A stretch of DNA of 64,000 nt from Aeromicrobium sp. Leaf245 (GTDB taxonomy: Bacteria > Actinomycetota > Actinomycetes > Propionibacteriales > Nocardioidaceae): NCBI RefSeq assembly GCF_942548115.1, contig NZ_OW824151.1:372001-436000 (forward strand). Direction: 5' to 3'. A model generated the notes under the pieces. That model ran no database searches. It had not been told where the DNA came from and worked only from the letters and a program-made list of their open reading frames with translations. Each line of letters begins with the position of its first letter. Position 1 is the first letter of the stretch. Positions 50,758-59,220 of this stretch are shown piece after piece. A program made the translations under genes and the position numbers.

Positions 50758-51060
50758 ATGAGCTCCCTCGACGTCCTCTCCGTGACCGGAACCGCTGCGA
50801 TCCGCGAGAAGATCGCCCTGCCCGGCGGTGGAGTCCTCTCGGTCAAGCTCGTCTCGCCCGACGGCGAGGTGCTGGCCGCCGTCGCCGTGAAGGCCACCGA
50901 CGGACCGACCCCGTTCGAGCTCTCCGCCGACCCCGCGCTCGTGCCCGACCCCGACGCCGTGCGCCTGTGGGCCATGCTGCGCACCGACGTCGGCGTGTGG
51001 GGCACGCCCGAGCTGGTCTCCGTCCGCGAGGAGCTGATGTTGTCGCGGGTCGACGCCTGA
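50758..51060 (+). CDS. YbaY/YscW-like beta-sandwich domain protein
   Basis: A 100-residue protein resembling the YbaY lipoprotein domain: VTGTAAIREKIALPGGGVLSVKLVS opens it, PTPFELSADPALV is the conserved middle, and WAMLRTDVGVWGTPELVSV closes the sandwich. There is no signal peptide or lipobox, so it appears cytoplasmic, unlike E. coli YbaY. TAGGCT ends 6 nt before the ATG (leaderless). Its stop is merged with the start of the ABC transporter gene (TGATG), which suggests the two act or are made together. Function unknown. Confidence 0.7.
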   Translation: MSSLDVLSVTGTAAIREKIALPGGGVLSVKLVSPDGEVLAAVAVKATDGPTPFELSADPALVPDPDAVRLWAMLRTDVGVWGTPELVSVREELMLSRVDA

Positions 51061-53021
51061 TGCCGCGGGGCGCACAGGTCACCCACCTGACGAAGGAGGA
51101 GATCGCCGCGGCCGATGCACCCGTGCTCGGCCGCATCGCGTCGCTCCTGCGCCCCTACCGTGGTCAGCTCGTGCTCGTGTGCGTGGCGGTGGTCGCCGCC
51201 GCCGCACTCACGTCGGTGATCCCGTTCCTCACCCGGGCGGTCTTCGACGACGCCCTGTTCCCGACCGACGGCAGCGCGGCCGACCTCGGCCTGCTCGGCA
51301 AGCTCGTCGCGTTCATGTGCCTCATCCCGGTCGTGACCGCGCTCATCTCGGTGGGCCAGAACTGGCTGACCGCCACGATCGGGAACTCGGCCATGGCCGA
51401 CCTGCGCAGCCAGCTGTTCGCGCACCTGCAGACGATGGAGCTGGCGTTCTTCACGGCCACGAAGACCGGCGCGATCCAGTCACGGCTGGCCAACGACGTC
51501 GCGGGCGTGCGCACGGTGCTCACCGACACCGCCACGACGATCCTGCAGAACACCGTCACCGTGATCGCGGCCGTCGTGTCGATGGTGCTGCTCTCGTGGC
51601 AGCTGACCGTCCTGACGCTGATCCTCATGCCGGCGTTCATCGCCATCCAGCTGCGCGTCGGCCGACGCCGCCAGAAGCTGGCGCGACGCACGCAGGAGTC
51701 GCTGTCGGAGATGACCGCGATCACCGAGGAGTCGCTGAGCGTCTCGGGCATCCTGCTGTCGAAGGTGTTCGGGCGCGGCGAGTCCGAGACCGAGCGGTAC
51801 CGCGAGGCGAACCGGGTGCAGGCGCGCCTCCAGGTGGCGCAGGCGATGACCGGCCGCACGTTCTTCGCGACGGTCCAGACGTTCTTCGCCATCACGCCCG
51901 CGCTCATCTACCTGCTCGCCGGGCTGATGATCACCGGCGGGCTGCCGGGAGGGTCGGAGGCGCTGACGGCCGGCACGCTCGTCGCGTTCACCACGCTTCA
52001 GGCCCGGCTGCAGATGCCGCTGCTGCAGCTCATGCGCGTCACGCTCGACGTGCAGACCTCGCTCGCGCTGTTCCGTCGCATCTTCGAGTACCTCGACCTC
52101 GAGCCCGCCGTGAAGGAGAAGCCCGGCGCCGTGGCGCTGCCCGCGGTGCGCGGCGACGTCGAGCTCCGTGACGTCTGGTTCCGCTACCCGGAGCCGAGGT
52201 CCCTCACCGGTGGCCGCGGAGGTGACCGGTTCGGTGAGTCGACGGTGCGGATCTCCCGTCCCGACGGGTCGACGGCGCCGTCCGTCGACGACACGTGGGC
52301 TCTGCGCGACGTGTCGCTGCGGATCCGACCCGGCCAGCTCGCGGCCATCGTCGGGCCGTCGGGGTCGGGCAAGACCACTGCCACCTACCTGGTGCCGCGG
52401 TTCTACGACGTCACCCGCGGTGCCGTGCTGATCGACGGCCACGACGTGCGCGACCTGACCCTGGACTCGGTGACCGGCTCCGTCGGCATGGTCACGCAGG
52501 AGCCGTACCTGTTCCACGGCACGATCCGAGACAACCTCGCCTACGCCCGTCCCGACGCCACCGCCGCCGAGATCGAGCAGGCGGCCCGCGACGCGAACAT
52601 CCACGACCGCATCCTCAGCTTCGCCGAGGGCTACGAGACGATCACCGGCGAGCGCGGCTACCGGCTGTCCGGCGGTGAGAAGCAGCGGCTCGCGATCGCC
52701 CGCGTGCTCCTCGCCGACCCCCGCATCCTCATCCTCGACGAGGCCACGTCGGCGCTCGACACCGAGACCGAGCGGCTCGTGCAGCAGGCCCTGGAGCGGG
52801 CCCGCGCCAACCGCACCACCATCGCCATCGCGCACCGGCTCTCCACCATCCACGACGCCGACGTCATCTTCGGCATCGAGGACGGCGTCCTCGTCGAGCA
52901 GGGCACCCACGACGAGCTGCTGAGCGCCGGCGGGCTGTACGCCCGGCTCTACGTCGAGCAGTTCCAGTCCGGCCGGGGTCCGCAGCGTCCCGACGACCGC
53001 CGGGCCGACGTCAGCGTGTGA
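51060..53021 (+). CDS. ABC transporter, fused permease-ATPase (exporter type)
   Basis: A 653-residue half-size ABC exporter. The six-helix membrane domain (about 30-345) is followed by an ATPase domain with Walker A GPSGSGKTT, Q-loop VTQEPYLFHGTIRDNLAYA, signature YRLSGGEKQRLAIARVLL, Walker B ILILDEATSALDTETE and switch IAIAHRLSTI. It dimerises and exports an unknown substrate, lipid or drug. An extra polar stretch (about residues 375-415) interrupts the usual start of the ATPase domain between YPE and TWALRDVSLRI. ATG at 51060 overlaps the stop of the YbaY-like gene. Its 3' end overlaps the convergent hydrolase by 11 nt. Confidence 0.93.
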   Translation: MPRGAQVTHLTKEEIAAADAPVLGRIASLLRPYRGQLVLVCVAVVAAAALTSVIPFLTRAVFDDALFPTDGSAADLGLLGKLVAFMCLIPVVTALISVGQNWLTATIGNSAMADLRSQLFAHLQTMELAFFTATKTGAIQSRLANDVAGVRTVLTDTATTILQNTVTVIAAVVSMVLLSWQLTVLTLILMPAFIAIQLRVGRRRQKLARRTQESLSEMTAITEESLSVSGILLSKVFGRGESETERYREANRVQARLQVAQAMTGRTFFATVQTFFAITPALIYLLAGLMITGGLPGGSEALTAGTLVAFTTLQARLQMPLLQLMRVTLDVQTSLALFRRIFEYLDLEPAVKEKPGAVALPAVRGDVELRDVWFRYPEPRSLTGGRGGDRFGESTVRISRPDGSTAPSVDDTWALRDVSLRIRPGQLAAIVGPSGSGKTTATYLVPRFYDVTRGAVLIDGHDVRDLTLDSVTGSVGMVTQEPYLFHGTIRDNLAYARPDATAAEIEQAARDANIHDRILSFAEGYETITGERGYRLSGGEKQRLAIARVLLADPRILILDEATSALDTETERLVQQALERARANRTTIAIAHRLSTIHDADVIFGIEDGVLVEQGTHDELLSAGGLYARLYVEQFQSGRGPQRPDDRRADVSV

Positions 53022-53856
53022 CCGACCCCAGCCAGCGGGTCAGGTCGGCGGCGAGCGCCTCCGGTGCGTCGAGCTGGACCAGGTGACCCGCCCCGTCCAG
53101 CACGGTGAGGCCGGCGTGAGGCATGAGCTCCACGAGCCGGTGAGCACGGTCCACGGGGATCCAGGCGTCGGCCGACCCCCAGACCACGTGCACCGGTTCG
53201 TCGATGTCGCCGTAGCGCGGCTCGACCTCGTCGGTGTGCCGCTCGTCGGCCTGGGCGATCTGGCGGTAGAACGCCGGCTGTCCGAGGTCGCCGGTCCAGG
53301 GGTCGACGAGCATGGCGAGGTCGTCGTCGCGCAGTGACCGCGACGCGGCGCCGCGGACGTAGGCCTCCACCGCCCCTCGGTGGACCGCGGGAGGAAGCTG
53401 CTCGAGGACGTCCGCGTGCTGCTGCACGAGCGTGAAGAAGTCCGACCCCCACGGCGAGAGGGCGACCACGTCGACGAGGCACAACGACGCGTAGCGGACG
53501 TCGTGCAGGAGACGGGCGCGCAGGGCGACGGCGCCACCGATGTCGTGGGCCACGACGTGAGGTCGGTCCAGACCCCATTCCATGAGCAGGTCGGCGAACA
53601 GCTCACCCTGGGTGCCGAGGTCGACGGCGTCCTCCGGCCGCTTCGAGGAGTAACCAAAACCCGGCATGTCCCACAGGTGGACCGTGAAGTCGCGCGCCAG
53701 CGCGTTCGCGATCGGGCGCCACAGGGCCGACGACCACGGGGTCCCGTGCAGCAGGACGAGCGGCGGGCCGTCGCCGAACCGGTCCCACGCCACGGTGCGC
53801 CCGCGCCAGGTCAGCGACCGCCGGAGGACGCGGGCCGACGCAGACTCAGAGCCCAC
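53011..53856 (-). CDS. Alpha/beta hydrolase with an aspartate nucleophile (dehalogenase/epoxide-hydrolase-like)
   Basis: A 281-residue alpha/beta hydrolase. The oxyanion loop is LVLLHGTPWSSALWRPI, and the nucleophile elbow reads VVAHDIGGAVAL, with Asp rather than Ser, as in haloalkane dehalogenases and epoxide hydrolases. The second acid is in WGSADAWIP and the catalytic His in GAGHLVQLDAPE. The Trp after HGTP could help bind a halide. Substrate cannot be set by eye. GTG at 53856 is 11 nt inside the end of the upstream dehydrogenase gene, so the two are coupled; an aldehyde from hydrolysis could be passed to that enzyme (inference). Confidence 0.85.
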   Translation of the reverse strand: MGSESASARVLRRSLTWRGRTVAWDRFGDGPPLVLLHGTPWSSALWRPIANALARDFTVHLWDMPGFGYSSKRPEDAVDLGTQGELFADLLMEWGLDRPHVVAHDIGGAVALRARLLHDVRYASLCLVDVVALSPWGSDFFTLVQQHADVLEQLPPAVHRGAVEAYVRGAASRSLRDDDLAMLVDPWTGDLGQPAFYRQIAQADERHTDEVEPRYGDIDEPVHVVWGSADAWIPVDRAHRLVELMPHAGLTVLDGAGHLVQLDAPEALAADLTRWLGSVTR

Positions 53857-55300
53857 CGAGCCCCACGTACTTCGTCTCGAGGTACTCCTCGATGCCCTCG
53901 GCGCCGCCCTCGCGGCCGAAGCCGGAGGCCTTCACGCCGCCGAACGGGGCGGCGGGGTTGGAGACGATGCCCTGGTTGATGCCGACCATGCCGGTCTCCA
54001 GGCCCTCGTACACGCGGACCGCGCGGGCGTAGTCGGTGGTGAAGGCGTAGGCGACGAGCCCGTACTCGGTGTCGTTCGCCAGGCGCAGCGCCTCGTCCTC
54101 GTCGGTGAAGGTGAAGATCGGGGCGACCGGGCCGAAGATCTCCTCGGTGGTGACCTTCGCCGAGAGCGGGACGTCGGTGAGGACCGTCGGCGGGTAGAAC
54201 CACCCCTGACCGTCGGGCACCTGGCCTCCGGTGAGCACGGTGGCGCCCTTCTCCACGGCGTCGTCGACGAGCTCGGCCACCTTGTCGCGCTGCTTCTCCT
54301 CGACGAGGGGGCCGACCTTGACGTCGTCCTCGAGGCCGTCGCCGACCTTGAGCGCGGCCATCTTGTCCGCGAGCTTGGTGGAGAACTCCTCGGCGACGTC
54401 GGCGTGGACGATGAACCGGTTGGCGGCGGTGCACGCCTCGCCGATGTTGCGCATCTTGGCGAGCATCGCGCCCTCGACGGCCGCGTCGACGTCGGCGTCG
54501 CCGAACACCAGGAACGGGGCGTTGCCGCCGAGCTCCATCGAGACGCGGAGCAGGCCCTCGGCGCTCTGCTCGACCAGCGACCGGCCGACCTCGGTGGAGC
54601 CGGTGAACGTGAGCTTGCGCAGACGCGGGTCGCGGATGATCGGCTCCATCACCTCGCCGGTGCTCTTCGTGGTGACGACGTTGAGCACGCCCTCGGGCAC
54701 GCCCGACTCCTCGAGCACCTTGGCGAGCCACAGCATGGTGAGCGGCGTGAGGCCCGCGGGCTTGACCACCATCGTGCAGCCGGCGGCGATGGCCGGCGCG
54801 ATCTTGCGGGTGCCCATCGCGAGCGGGAAGTTCCAGGGCGTGATCATCAGGCACGGGCCCACCGGCTGCTTCAGCGTGAGCAGACGCGTGGCGCCGTTGG
54901 GTGCCACCGAGTAGCGGCCCGAGATGCGCACCGCCTCCTCGGAGAACCAGCGCAGGAACTCCGCGCCGTACGTGATCTCGGCCTTGCTCTCGCTGAGCGG
55001 CTTGCCCATCTCGAGGGTCATGATCGTGGCCAGCTCGTCGGCGCGAGCCGTGACCGTCTCGAAGGCGGAGCGCAGGATCTCGCCGCGGTCGCGCGGCGGC
55101 ACCTTCGCCCAGCCCGCCTGCGCGGCCACGGCGGCGTCGATCGCGGCCTTGCCGTCGTCGACCGTGGCGTCCGCGACCTGCACGAGCGTGGAGCCGTCGG
55201 CGGGGTTCTCCACCGCGAACGTCGAGCCGCCGCTCGCGTCGCGCCAGGAACCGCCGATGAACAGCTGGGTGGGGACGTCGGGGAGGGCTGAGGAGGTCAT
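53846..55300 (-). CDS. gabD: NAD(P)-dependent succinate-semialdehyde dehydrogenase-like aldehyde dehydrogenase
   Basis: A 484-residue aldehyde dehydrogenase. The active-site glutamate is in SMELGGNAPFLVF and the nucleophilic cysteine in NIGEACTAANRF. FTGSTEVGRSL and PWNFPLAMGTRKIAPAIAAGCTMVVKPA bind the cofactor. The sequence closely follows the GabD/SSADH subgroup (TKYVGLGGL-type end, NQGIVSNPAAPFGG), so oxidation of succinate semialdehyde to succinate in GABA or butyrate-type catabolism is likely. TAGCCT ends 6 nt before the ATG (leaderless). The final 11 nt overlap the downstream hydrolase start. Confidence 0.9.
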   Translation of the reverse strand: MTSSALPDVPTQLFIGGSWRDASGGSTFAVENPADGSTLVQVADATVDDGKAAIDAAVAAQAGWAKVPPRDRGEILRSAFETVTARADELATIMTLEMGKPLSESKAEITYGAEFLRWFSEEAVRISGRYSVAPNGATRLLTLKQPVGPCLMITPWNFPLAMGTRKIAPAIAAGCTMVVKPAGLTPLTMLWLAKVLEESGVPEGVLNVVTTKSTGEVMEPIIRDPRLRKLTFTGSTEVGRSLVEQSAEGLLRVSMELGGNAPFLVFGDADVDAAVEGAMLAKMRNIGEACTAANRFIVHADVAEEFSTKLADKMAALKVGDGLEDDVKVGPLVEEKQRDKVAELVDDAVEKGATVLTGGQVPDGQGWFYPPTVLTDVPLSAKVTTEEIFGPVAPIFTFTDEDEALRLANDTEYGLVAYAFTTDYARAVRVYEGLETGMVGINQGIVSNPAAPFGGVKASGFGREGGAEGIEEYLETKYVGLGGL

Positions 55301-55449
55301 GGTTCGAGGCTAGACCTGCTGCCCTCGCGCGCACCTCATCACCGGTCGATCGCCGAACGGCGCGTCACCGCGGCAGGCGAGCACGCCGTCCTCGACCTCG
55401 ACAGCTGGGAGGCGGGCGGTAGATGGCCCGCGCTACCGGAGCCCCCGGC

Positions 55450-55496
55450 GGTAGGTGGCGCGCGGATACGACGCCCGTATCCGCGCGCCACCTACC
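55450..55496 (-). terminator. Perfect 21-bp hairpin, probable terminator of the BtuF-like gene
   Basis: Arms 55450-55470 and 55476-55496 pair perfectly around the loop ACGCC, 41 nt after the BtuF-like stop. The left arm is partly repeated in direct orientation at 55415-55431 (GCGGTAGATGGCCCGCG against GCGGTAGGTGGCGCGCG). The rest of 55301-55536 shows nothing I can name beyond the gabD promoter. Confidence 0.75.
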
Positions 55497-55536
55497 TGGA
55501 CCGTTGGGCGAAACGCGCCGCAGGACCGGGACCGCC

Positions 55537-56436
55537 CTACGACACCCGCCGCACGTGCAGCGAGGGCTCGACGACGTCCGGGTGAAGCACCGAGGCCATC
55601 GCCTCGACGCCGTCGACCAGCCGAGGACCCGGTCGCACCACCACGGCGTTGCCGTCGATCGCCCACACCTGGGCGTCGGGCAGCTCCCGCACCACCACCG
55701 CGGCCTGCTCGGCCGCGCCGTCGAGCCCGTAGCCGCACGGCGCCACGAGGACGACGTCGGGCCGCTCCGCCCGCAGGCCGTCCCACGCCGACGGGCCGGA
55801 CGGGGTCCCCGGGTGCATGCCCACCGGCTCGCCGCCGGCAGCCGCCACCTGGTCGGGGATCCAGTGGCCACCCGTGAACAGCGGGTCCACCCACTCGACC
55901 ACGGCCACCCTCGGCCGTGGCCGGCCCTGCGCCGCGGCGGCGACCGCAGCGAGCCGCTCACGCAGTCCGGCCACGACGTCGCGCCCGCGACCGGGCACAC
56001 CCGCCGCGGCGGCGACCCGCTCCACCGAGGCCAGCACGTCCTCGAGGGTGTGCGGGTCGAGCGTCAGCACGTCGGCGCTGCAGCCCAGGTGCGCCAGCGC
56101 CTCGTCGACCCGGTCGGTCGGCAGCGCGCACACGCGACACAGGTCCTGGGTGAGCACCAGGTCGGGCTCGACGTCGGCCAGTGCTCCCTCGTCGAGGGTG
56201 TACAGGTCCACACCGGCGGCTCGACGTTCCCGGACGTACGCGTCGATCTCACCGGGCGTCCAGCCGCTCGTGTCGGCGCCGGTCACCACCACCCGGTGGT
56301 CCAGCCGCGCCCGGGCCGGCTCGTCGCACTCGAAGGTCACGGCCGCGAGCCGGTCGCCGAGGCCGAGGGCGTAGACGATCTCGGTGGCCGACGGCAGCAG
56401 CGACGCGATCCGCGAGACGGCCACGACGTCGCCCAC
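55537..56436 (-). CDS. BtuF-like (cobalamin/corrinoid-type) metal-receptor protein without signal peptide
   Basis: A 299-residue class III binding-protein fold. It begins RIASLLPSATEIVYALGLGDRLAAVTFECD, the hallmark of BtuF/cobalamin-binding proteins, and continues with PDLVLTQDLCRVCALP and the long backbone helix. No signal peptide or lipobox is present, so this group is probably cytoplasmic; such stand-alone proteins are widespread and of unclear role. GTG at 56436 has GGGAG about 8 nt upstream; GTG at 56424 is an alternative. It follows the DedA gene by 2 nt, so the two share a transcript. No transporter subunits are adjacent. Confidence 0.85.
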   Translation of the reverse strand: MGDVVAVSRIASLLPSATEIVYALGLGDRLAAVTFECDEPARARLDHRVVVTGADTSGWTPGEIDAYVRERRAAGVDLYTLDEGALADVEPDLVLTQDLCRVCALPTDRVDEALAHLGCSADVLTLDPHTLEDVLASVERVAAAAGVPGRGRDVVAGLRERLAAVAAAAQGRPRPRVAVVEWVDPLFTGGHWIPDQVAAAGGEPVGMHPGTPSGPSAWDGLRAERPDVVLVAPCGYGLDGAAEQAAVVVRELPDAQVWAIDGNAVVVRPGPRLVDGVEAMASVLHPDVVEPSLHVRRVS

Positions 56437-56438
56437 GG

Positions 56439-57113
56439 TCAGCGCTCCCGGTGGAAGCGCGGCAGCTGACGGACCCGCACCACGACGAAGACCGCGATGA
56501 CGAGCAGCACGCCGAGGATGACGACCTTCTGGAACGTGTCGGCGTAGGGCTCCACCTGCTCCCAGTTCTCGCCCAGCCGGTAGCCGGCGATGACGAAGAT
56601 GCTGTTCCAGATCAGGCTGCCGGCCGTCGTGAGAAGGAGGAACAGCGCGAACGGCATCTTCTCCACGCCCGCCGGCAACGAGATCAGGCTGCGGAAGATC
56701 GGCACCATCCGGCCGAAGAAGATCGCCTTCGTCCCGTGCCTCGCGAACCAGGCCTCGGTGCGCTCGAGGTCGCTGACCTTGAGCAGCGGGACCTTCTCGA
56801 ACACCCACACGGTGCGGTCGCGTCCGTAGCCGCGACCCAACCAGTAGAGGATCGCGGCACCGATGACCGACCCTGCCGTCGTCGCGAACAACGCACCGGC
56901 CAGGGAGAACGTGCCCTGCGCGGCGGCGAAGCCGGCCAGGGGCAGGATGATCTCGCTCGGGATCGGTGGGAACAGGTTGTCGGCCCCCACGGCGATGGCC
57001 GCACCCACCAGCCCGAGCCGGTCCATCAGGTCGACGGTCCAGCCGGCGAGGCCGCTGTCGGGACCCGTGGAGGTGGCGGACTGCACGAGTGCGGTCGACA
57101 GGGCGCTGATCAC
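56439..57113 (-). CDS. DedA-family membrane protein
   Basis: A 224-residue DedA (SNARE-associated/VTT domain) membrane protein. Typical features are the re-entrant ADNLFPPIPSEIILPLAGF near residue 43 and the signature FFGRMVPIFRSLISLPAGVEKMPF near 130, with the conserved Gly-Arg and Pro-Ala-Gly. Members are thought to flip phospholipids or undecaprenyl phosphate and support membrane homeostasis. TACCCT ends 7 nt before the GTG start (leaderless). The BtuF-like gene follows at 2 nt. The C-terminus is basic and cytoplasmic. Confidence 0.9.
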   Translation of the reverse strand: MISALSTALVQSATSTGPDSGLAGWTVDLMDRLGLVGAAIAVGADNLFPPIPSEIILPLAGFAAAQGTFSLAGALFATTAGSVIGAAILYWLGRGYGRDRTVWVFEKVPLLKVSDLERTEAWFARHGTKAIFFGRMVPIFRSLISLPAGVEKMPFALFLLLTTAGSLIWNSIFVIAGYRLGENWEQVEPYADTFQKVVILGVLLVIAVFVVVRVRQLPRFHRER

Positions 57114-57188
57114 GGTGCCGAGGGTACCTGCGTCGGCCCACCCGCCCCGGTCGCCTTCCTGCGCCGACGGCGTCGTTACGGTCGGAGC

Positions 57189-58652
57189 ATGCGATCTGTG
57201 GGCGCGACCCTGACGGCTGCCCTCGTCGTGGTGGCTCTCGTGGCCGGTGGCTGCACCGGTGGACGGTCCGCCGGCGCCGAGGACGGTCCGGTGGTCACGC
57301 GCTCGCCCGCGAAGGGCGTCGACGTCATCGACGTCCCGACCCCGGCCAGCGCTGCCCTCGGGGTGAGTCGCCGCCTGTTCGACAGGTCCGAGGTGGTGGT
57401 CCTCTCGTCACCGGACCCGGAGGTCCAGCAGCTCGCCGAACGGGCCGCGCGGCGCCTGGGCGTGCCGATGCTGCTGCCCGGACCTGCCGTGCCGGCCGAG
57501 ATCGAGCGCCTGGGCGCGCGCACCGTGCTCGGCATCGGCACGGCTCCCGACGTCGCCGGGCTCCAAGAGGTCGAGCCCACACCCGCCGCGGTCGGCGCGG
57601 CCGTGGACGACCTCCCCCGCGCGGACGTCGAGCCACGCGACGTCGTCGTGCTCACCCGCGCACCGGGTCCCAACCGCGCCGCCGTGACGACGGCGCGCAT
57701 GGCCGGGGCCACCGTGCTGCGCGCACCCGACGCCGACCCGCGCTCCGCCCCCGACGTGGTGGCGGCCCTCCGCGACCGGCCGAAGGCGGCGGTGATCGGC
57801 CTCGGACGCCCGTTCCGCCACGGGCTCGGGTACCAGGTGATGGCCGTCCGGCGGAACCTGGAGCAGCCCGGCGGCGGGCTGCTCGCCTTCCCCGGTCGGC
57901 ACGTCGTCGCGCTCTACGGCCACCCGGGGACCCCGTCGCTCGGCCTCCTCGGCGAGCAGGGGGTGGGTGCCACCGTGAAGCGTGCCGAACGGGTCGCCGA
58001 CCGGTACCGCGCGCAGACGAAGGCGAAGATCGTGCCCGCGCTCGAGATCATCGCGACCGTCGCGTCGGCATCGAAGGGCAAGGACGGCGACTACTCCGCC
58101 GAGGCCGACGTGAAGGACCTGCTGCCGCTCGTGCGCGCCGCCGAGAAGGCCGGGCAGTACGTGGTGATCGACCTGCAGCCGGGTCGGACCGACTTCCTGA
58201 CCCAGGCGAAGCGCTACCGGTCGCTGCTGCTCCGGCCGCACGTGGGCCTGGCGCTCGACCCGGAGTGGCGGCTGAAGAAGGGCCAGAAGCACCTGCGCCA
58301 GATCGGGTCCGTGAAGGCGGCCGAGGTCAACCGCGTCTCCGCGTGGCTCTCGAGGCTGACCCGCGAGCAGCGGCTGCCGCAGAAGCTCTTCGTGCTGCAC
58401 CAGTTCTCGACGTCGATGATCAAGGACCGCGCGACGGTCGTGACCACCCACCCGGAGCTCGCCACCGTCATCCACGTCGACGGTCAGGGCACTCCGGCCG
58501 CCAAGAAGGGCACCTGGGCGACCATCCGCCGCGGAGCACCCGACGGCGTGCACTGGGGCTGGAAGAACTTCCACGACGAGGACGAGCCGATGCTCACGGC
58601 CCGGCAGACCTGGAACGTACGACCACGTCCGGACCTCGTGACGTACCAGTGA
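57189..58652 (+). CDS. Large secreted lipoprotein, family not recognised
   Basis: A 487-residue probable lipoprotein: the signal peptide ends ALVAGGC (Cys22). Residues about 60-225 look like cell-wall-binding repeat type 2 units (RSEVVVLSSPDPEVQQLAERAARRLGVPMLL, then KAAVIGLGRPF). The C-terminal half (about 235-487) has an alternating beta/alpha pattern with VVALYGHPGTPSLGLLG, ALEIIATVAS, YVVIDLQPGRTDF and LHQFSTSMIKDR. Acidic residues stand at strand ends (ALEI, VIDLQPG, ALDPEW), suggesting a TIM-barrel-like enzyme, but I cannot name it. TACGGT ends 6 nt before the ATG (leaderless). Its 3' end overlaps the convergent PPTase gene by 59 nt. Confidence 0.8.
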   Translation: MRSVGATLTAALVVVALVAGGCTGGRSAGAEDGPVVTRSPAKGVDVIDVPTPASAALGVSRRLFDRSEVVVLSSPDPEVQQLAERAARRLGVPMLLPGPAVPAEIERLGARTVLGIGTAPDVAGLQEVEPTPAAVGAAVDDLPRADVEPRDVVVLTRAPGPNRAAVTTARMAGATVLRAPDADPRSAPDVVAALRDRPKAAVIGLGRPFRHGLGYQVMAVRRNLEQPGGGLLAFPGRHVVALYGHPGTPSLGLLGEQGVGATVKRAERVADRYRAQTKAKIVPALEIIATVASASKGKDGDYSAEADVKDLLPLVRAAEKAGQYVVIDLQPGRTDFLTQAKRYRSLLLRPHVGLALDPEWRLKKGQKHLRQIGSVKAAEVNRVSAWLSRLTREQRLPQKLFVLHQFSTSMIKDRATVVTTHPELATVIHVDGQGTPAAKKGTWATIRRGAPDGVHWGWKNFHDEDEPMLTARQTWNVRPRPDLVTYQ

Positions 58653-59202
58653 CGGCCAGGGAGGCCACCACGCCCGCGGGCACCCCGTGCGCGGGACCGA
58701 GGTCGACCAGGTGGACCGGCCGCGGGTCGGCGACGTCGACGACCGACCACGAGACGAGCTCCGCAGGGTCGTGAGCCGCGGACACCGCCAGCTGGGACGG
58801 GTCCGCGGCGAGCCCCACACCGACCGCCTTCAGCACGGCCTCCTTGCGGGTCCACGTGCGCAGCAGTGCCGACGACGTCGGTGCAGGGGCGTCGTGCGGC
58901 CCGAGGGCGACGTCGGCCAGGTGCTCGACGTCGGTGTCGAGCGGCTCCATGTCGACCCCGACCCGGGCTCCTTGCACGACCGCGACGAGGGCGAGCCCAC
59001 CGGCGTGCGCCAGTGACAGGCCGAGGGCGGGCTCGTCGGTGACGACCGGCTGCCCGTGGCCGCTCGAGCCGCACCCGGGGCACGTCCGCACGACCTCCAC
59101 GTCGGCGCGGCCGAGACGCTCGGCCGCCGCGCGCTCCAGCAGCTGCTGACCGGGGCGCCGCTCGCCGGGGGCGACCGTGGCCCACCAGAGATCGACGCGC
59201 AC
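58594..59202 (-). CDS. 4'-phosphopantetheinyl transferase (Sfp type)
   Basis: A 202-residue enzyme that moves phosphopantetheine from CoA to carrier proteins of fatty-acid, polyketide or non-ribosomal peptide synthases. The magnesium site is in ARVGVDMEPLD and the second block WTRKEAVLKAVGVGL; both are complete. A CPGCGSSGHGQP segment near residue 40 is the Cys-rich stretch of actinobacterial members. No megasynthase is encoded in the window, so the target is elsewhere, perhaps a siderophore synthetase. GTG at 59202 lies 6 nt after TACGCT (leaderless). Confidence 0.92.
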   Translation of the reverse strand: MRVDLWWATVAPGERRPGQQLLERAAAERLGRADVEVVRTCPGCGSSGHGQPVVTDEPALGLSLAHAGGLALVAVVQGARVGVDMEPLDTDVEHLADVALGPHDAPAPTSSALLRTWTRKEAVLKAVGVGLAADPSQLAVSAAHDPAELVSWSVVDVADPRPVHLVDLGPAHGVPAGVVASLAVTGTSRGPDVVVRSRSAGP

Positions 59203-59220
59203 GGCGTCAGCGTAGGGCGC

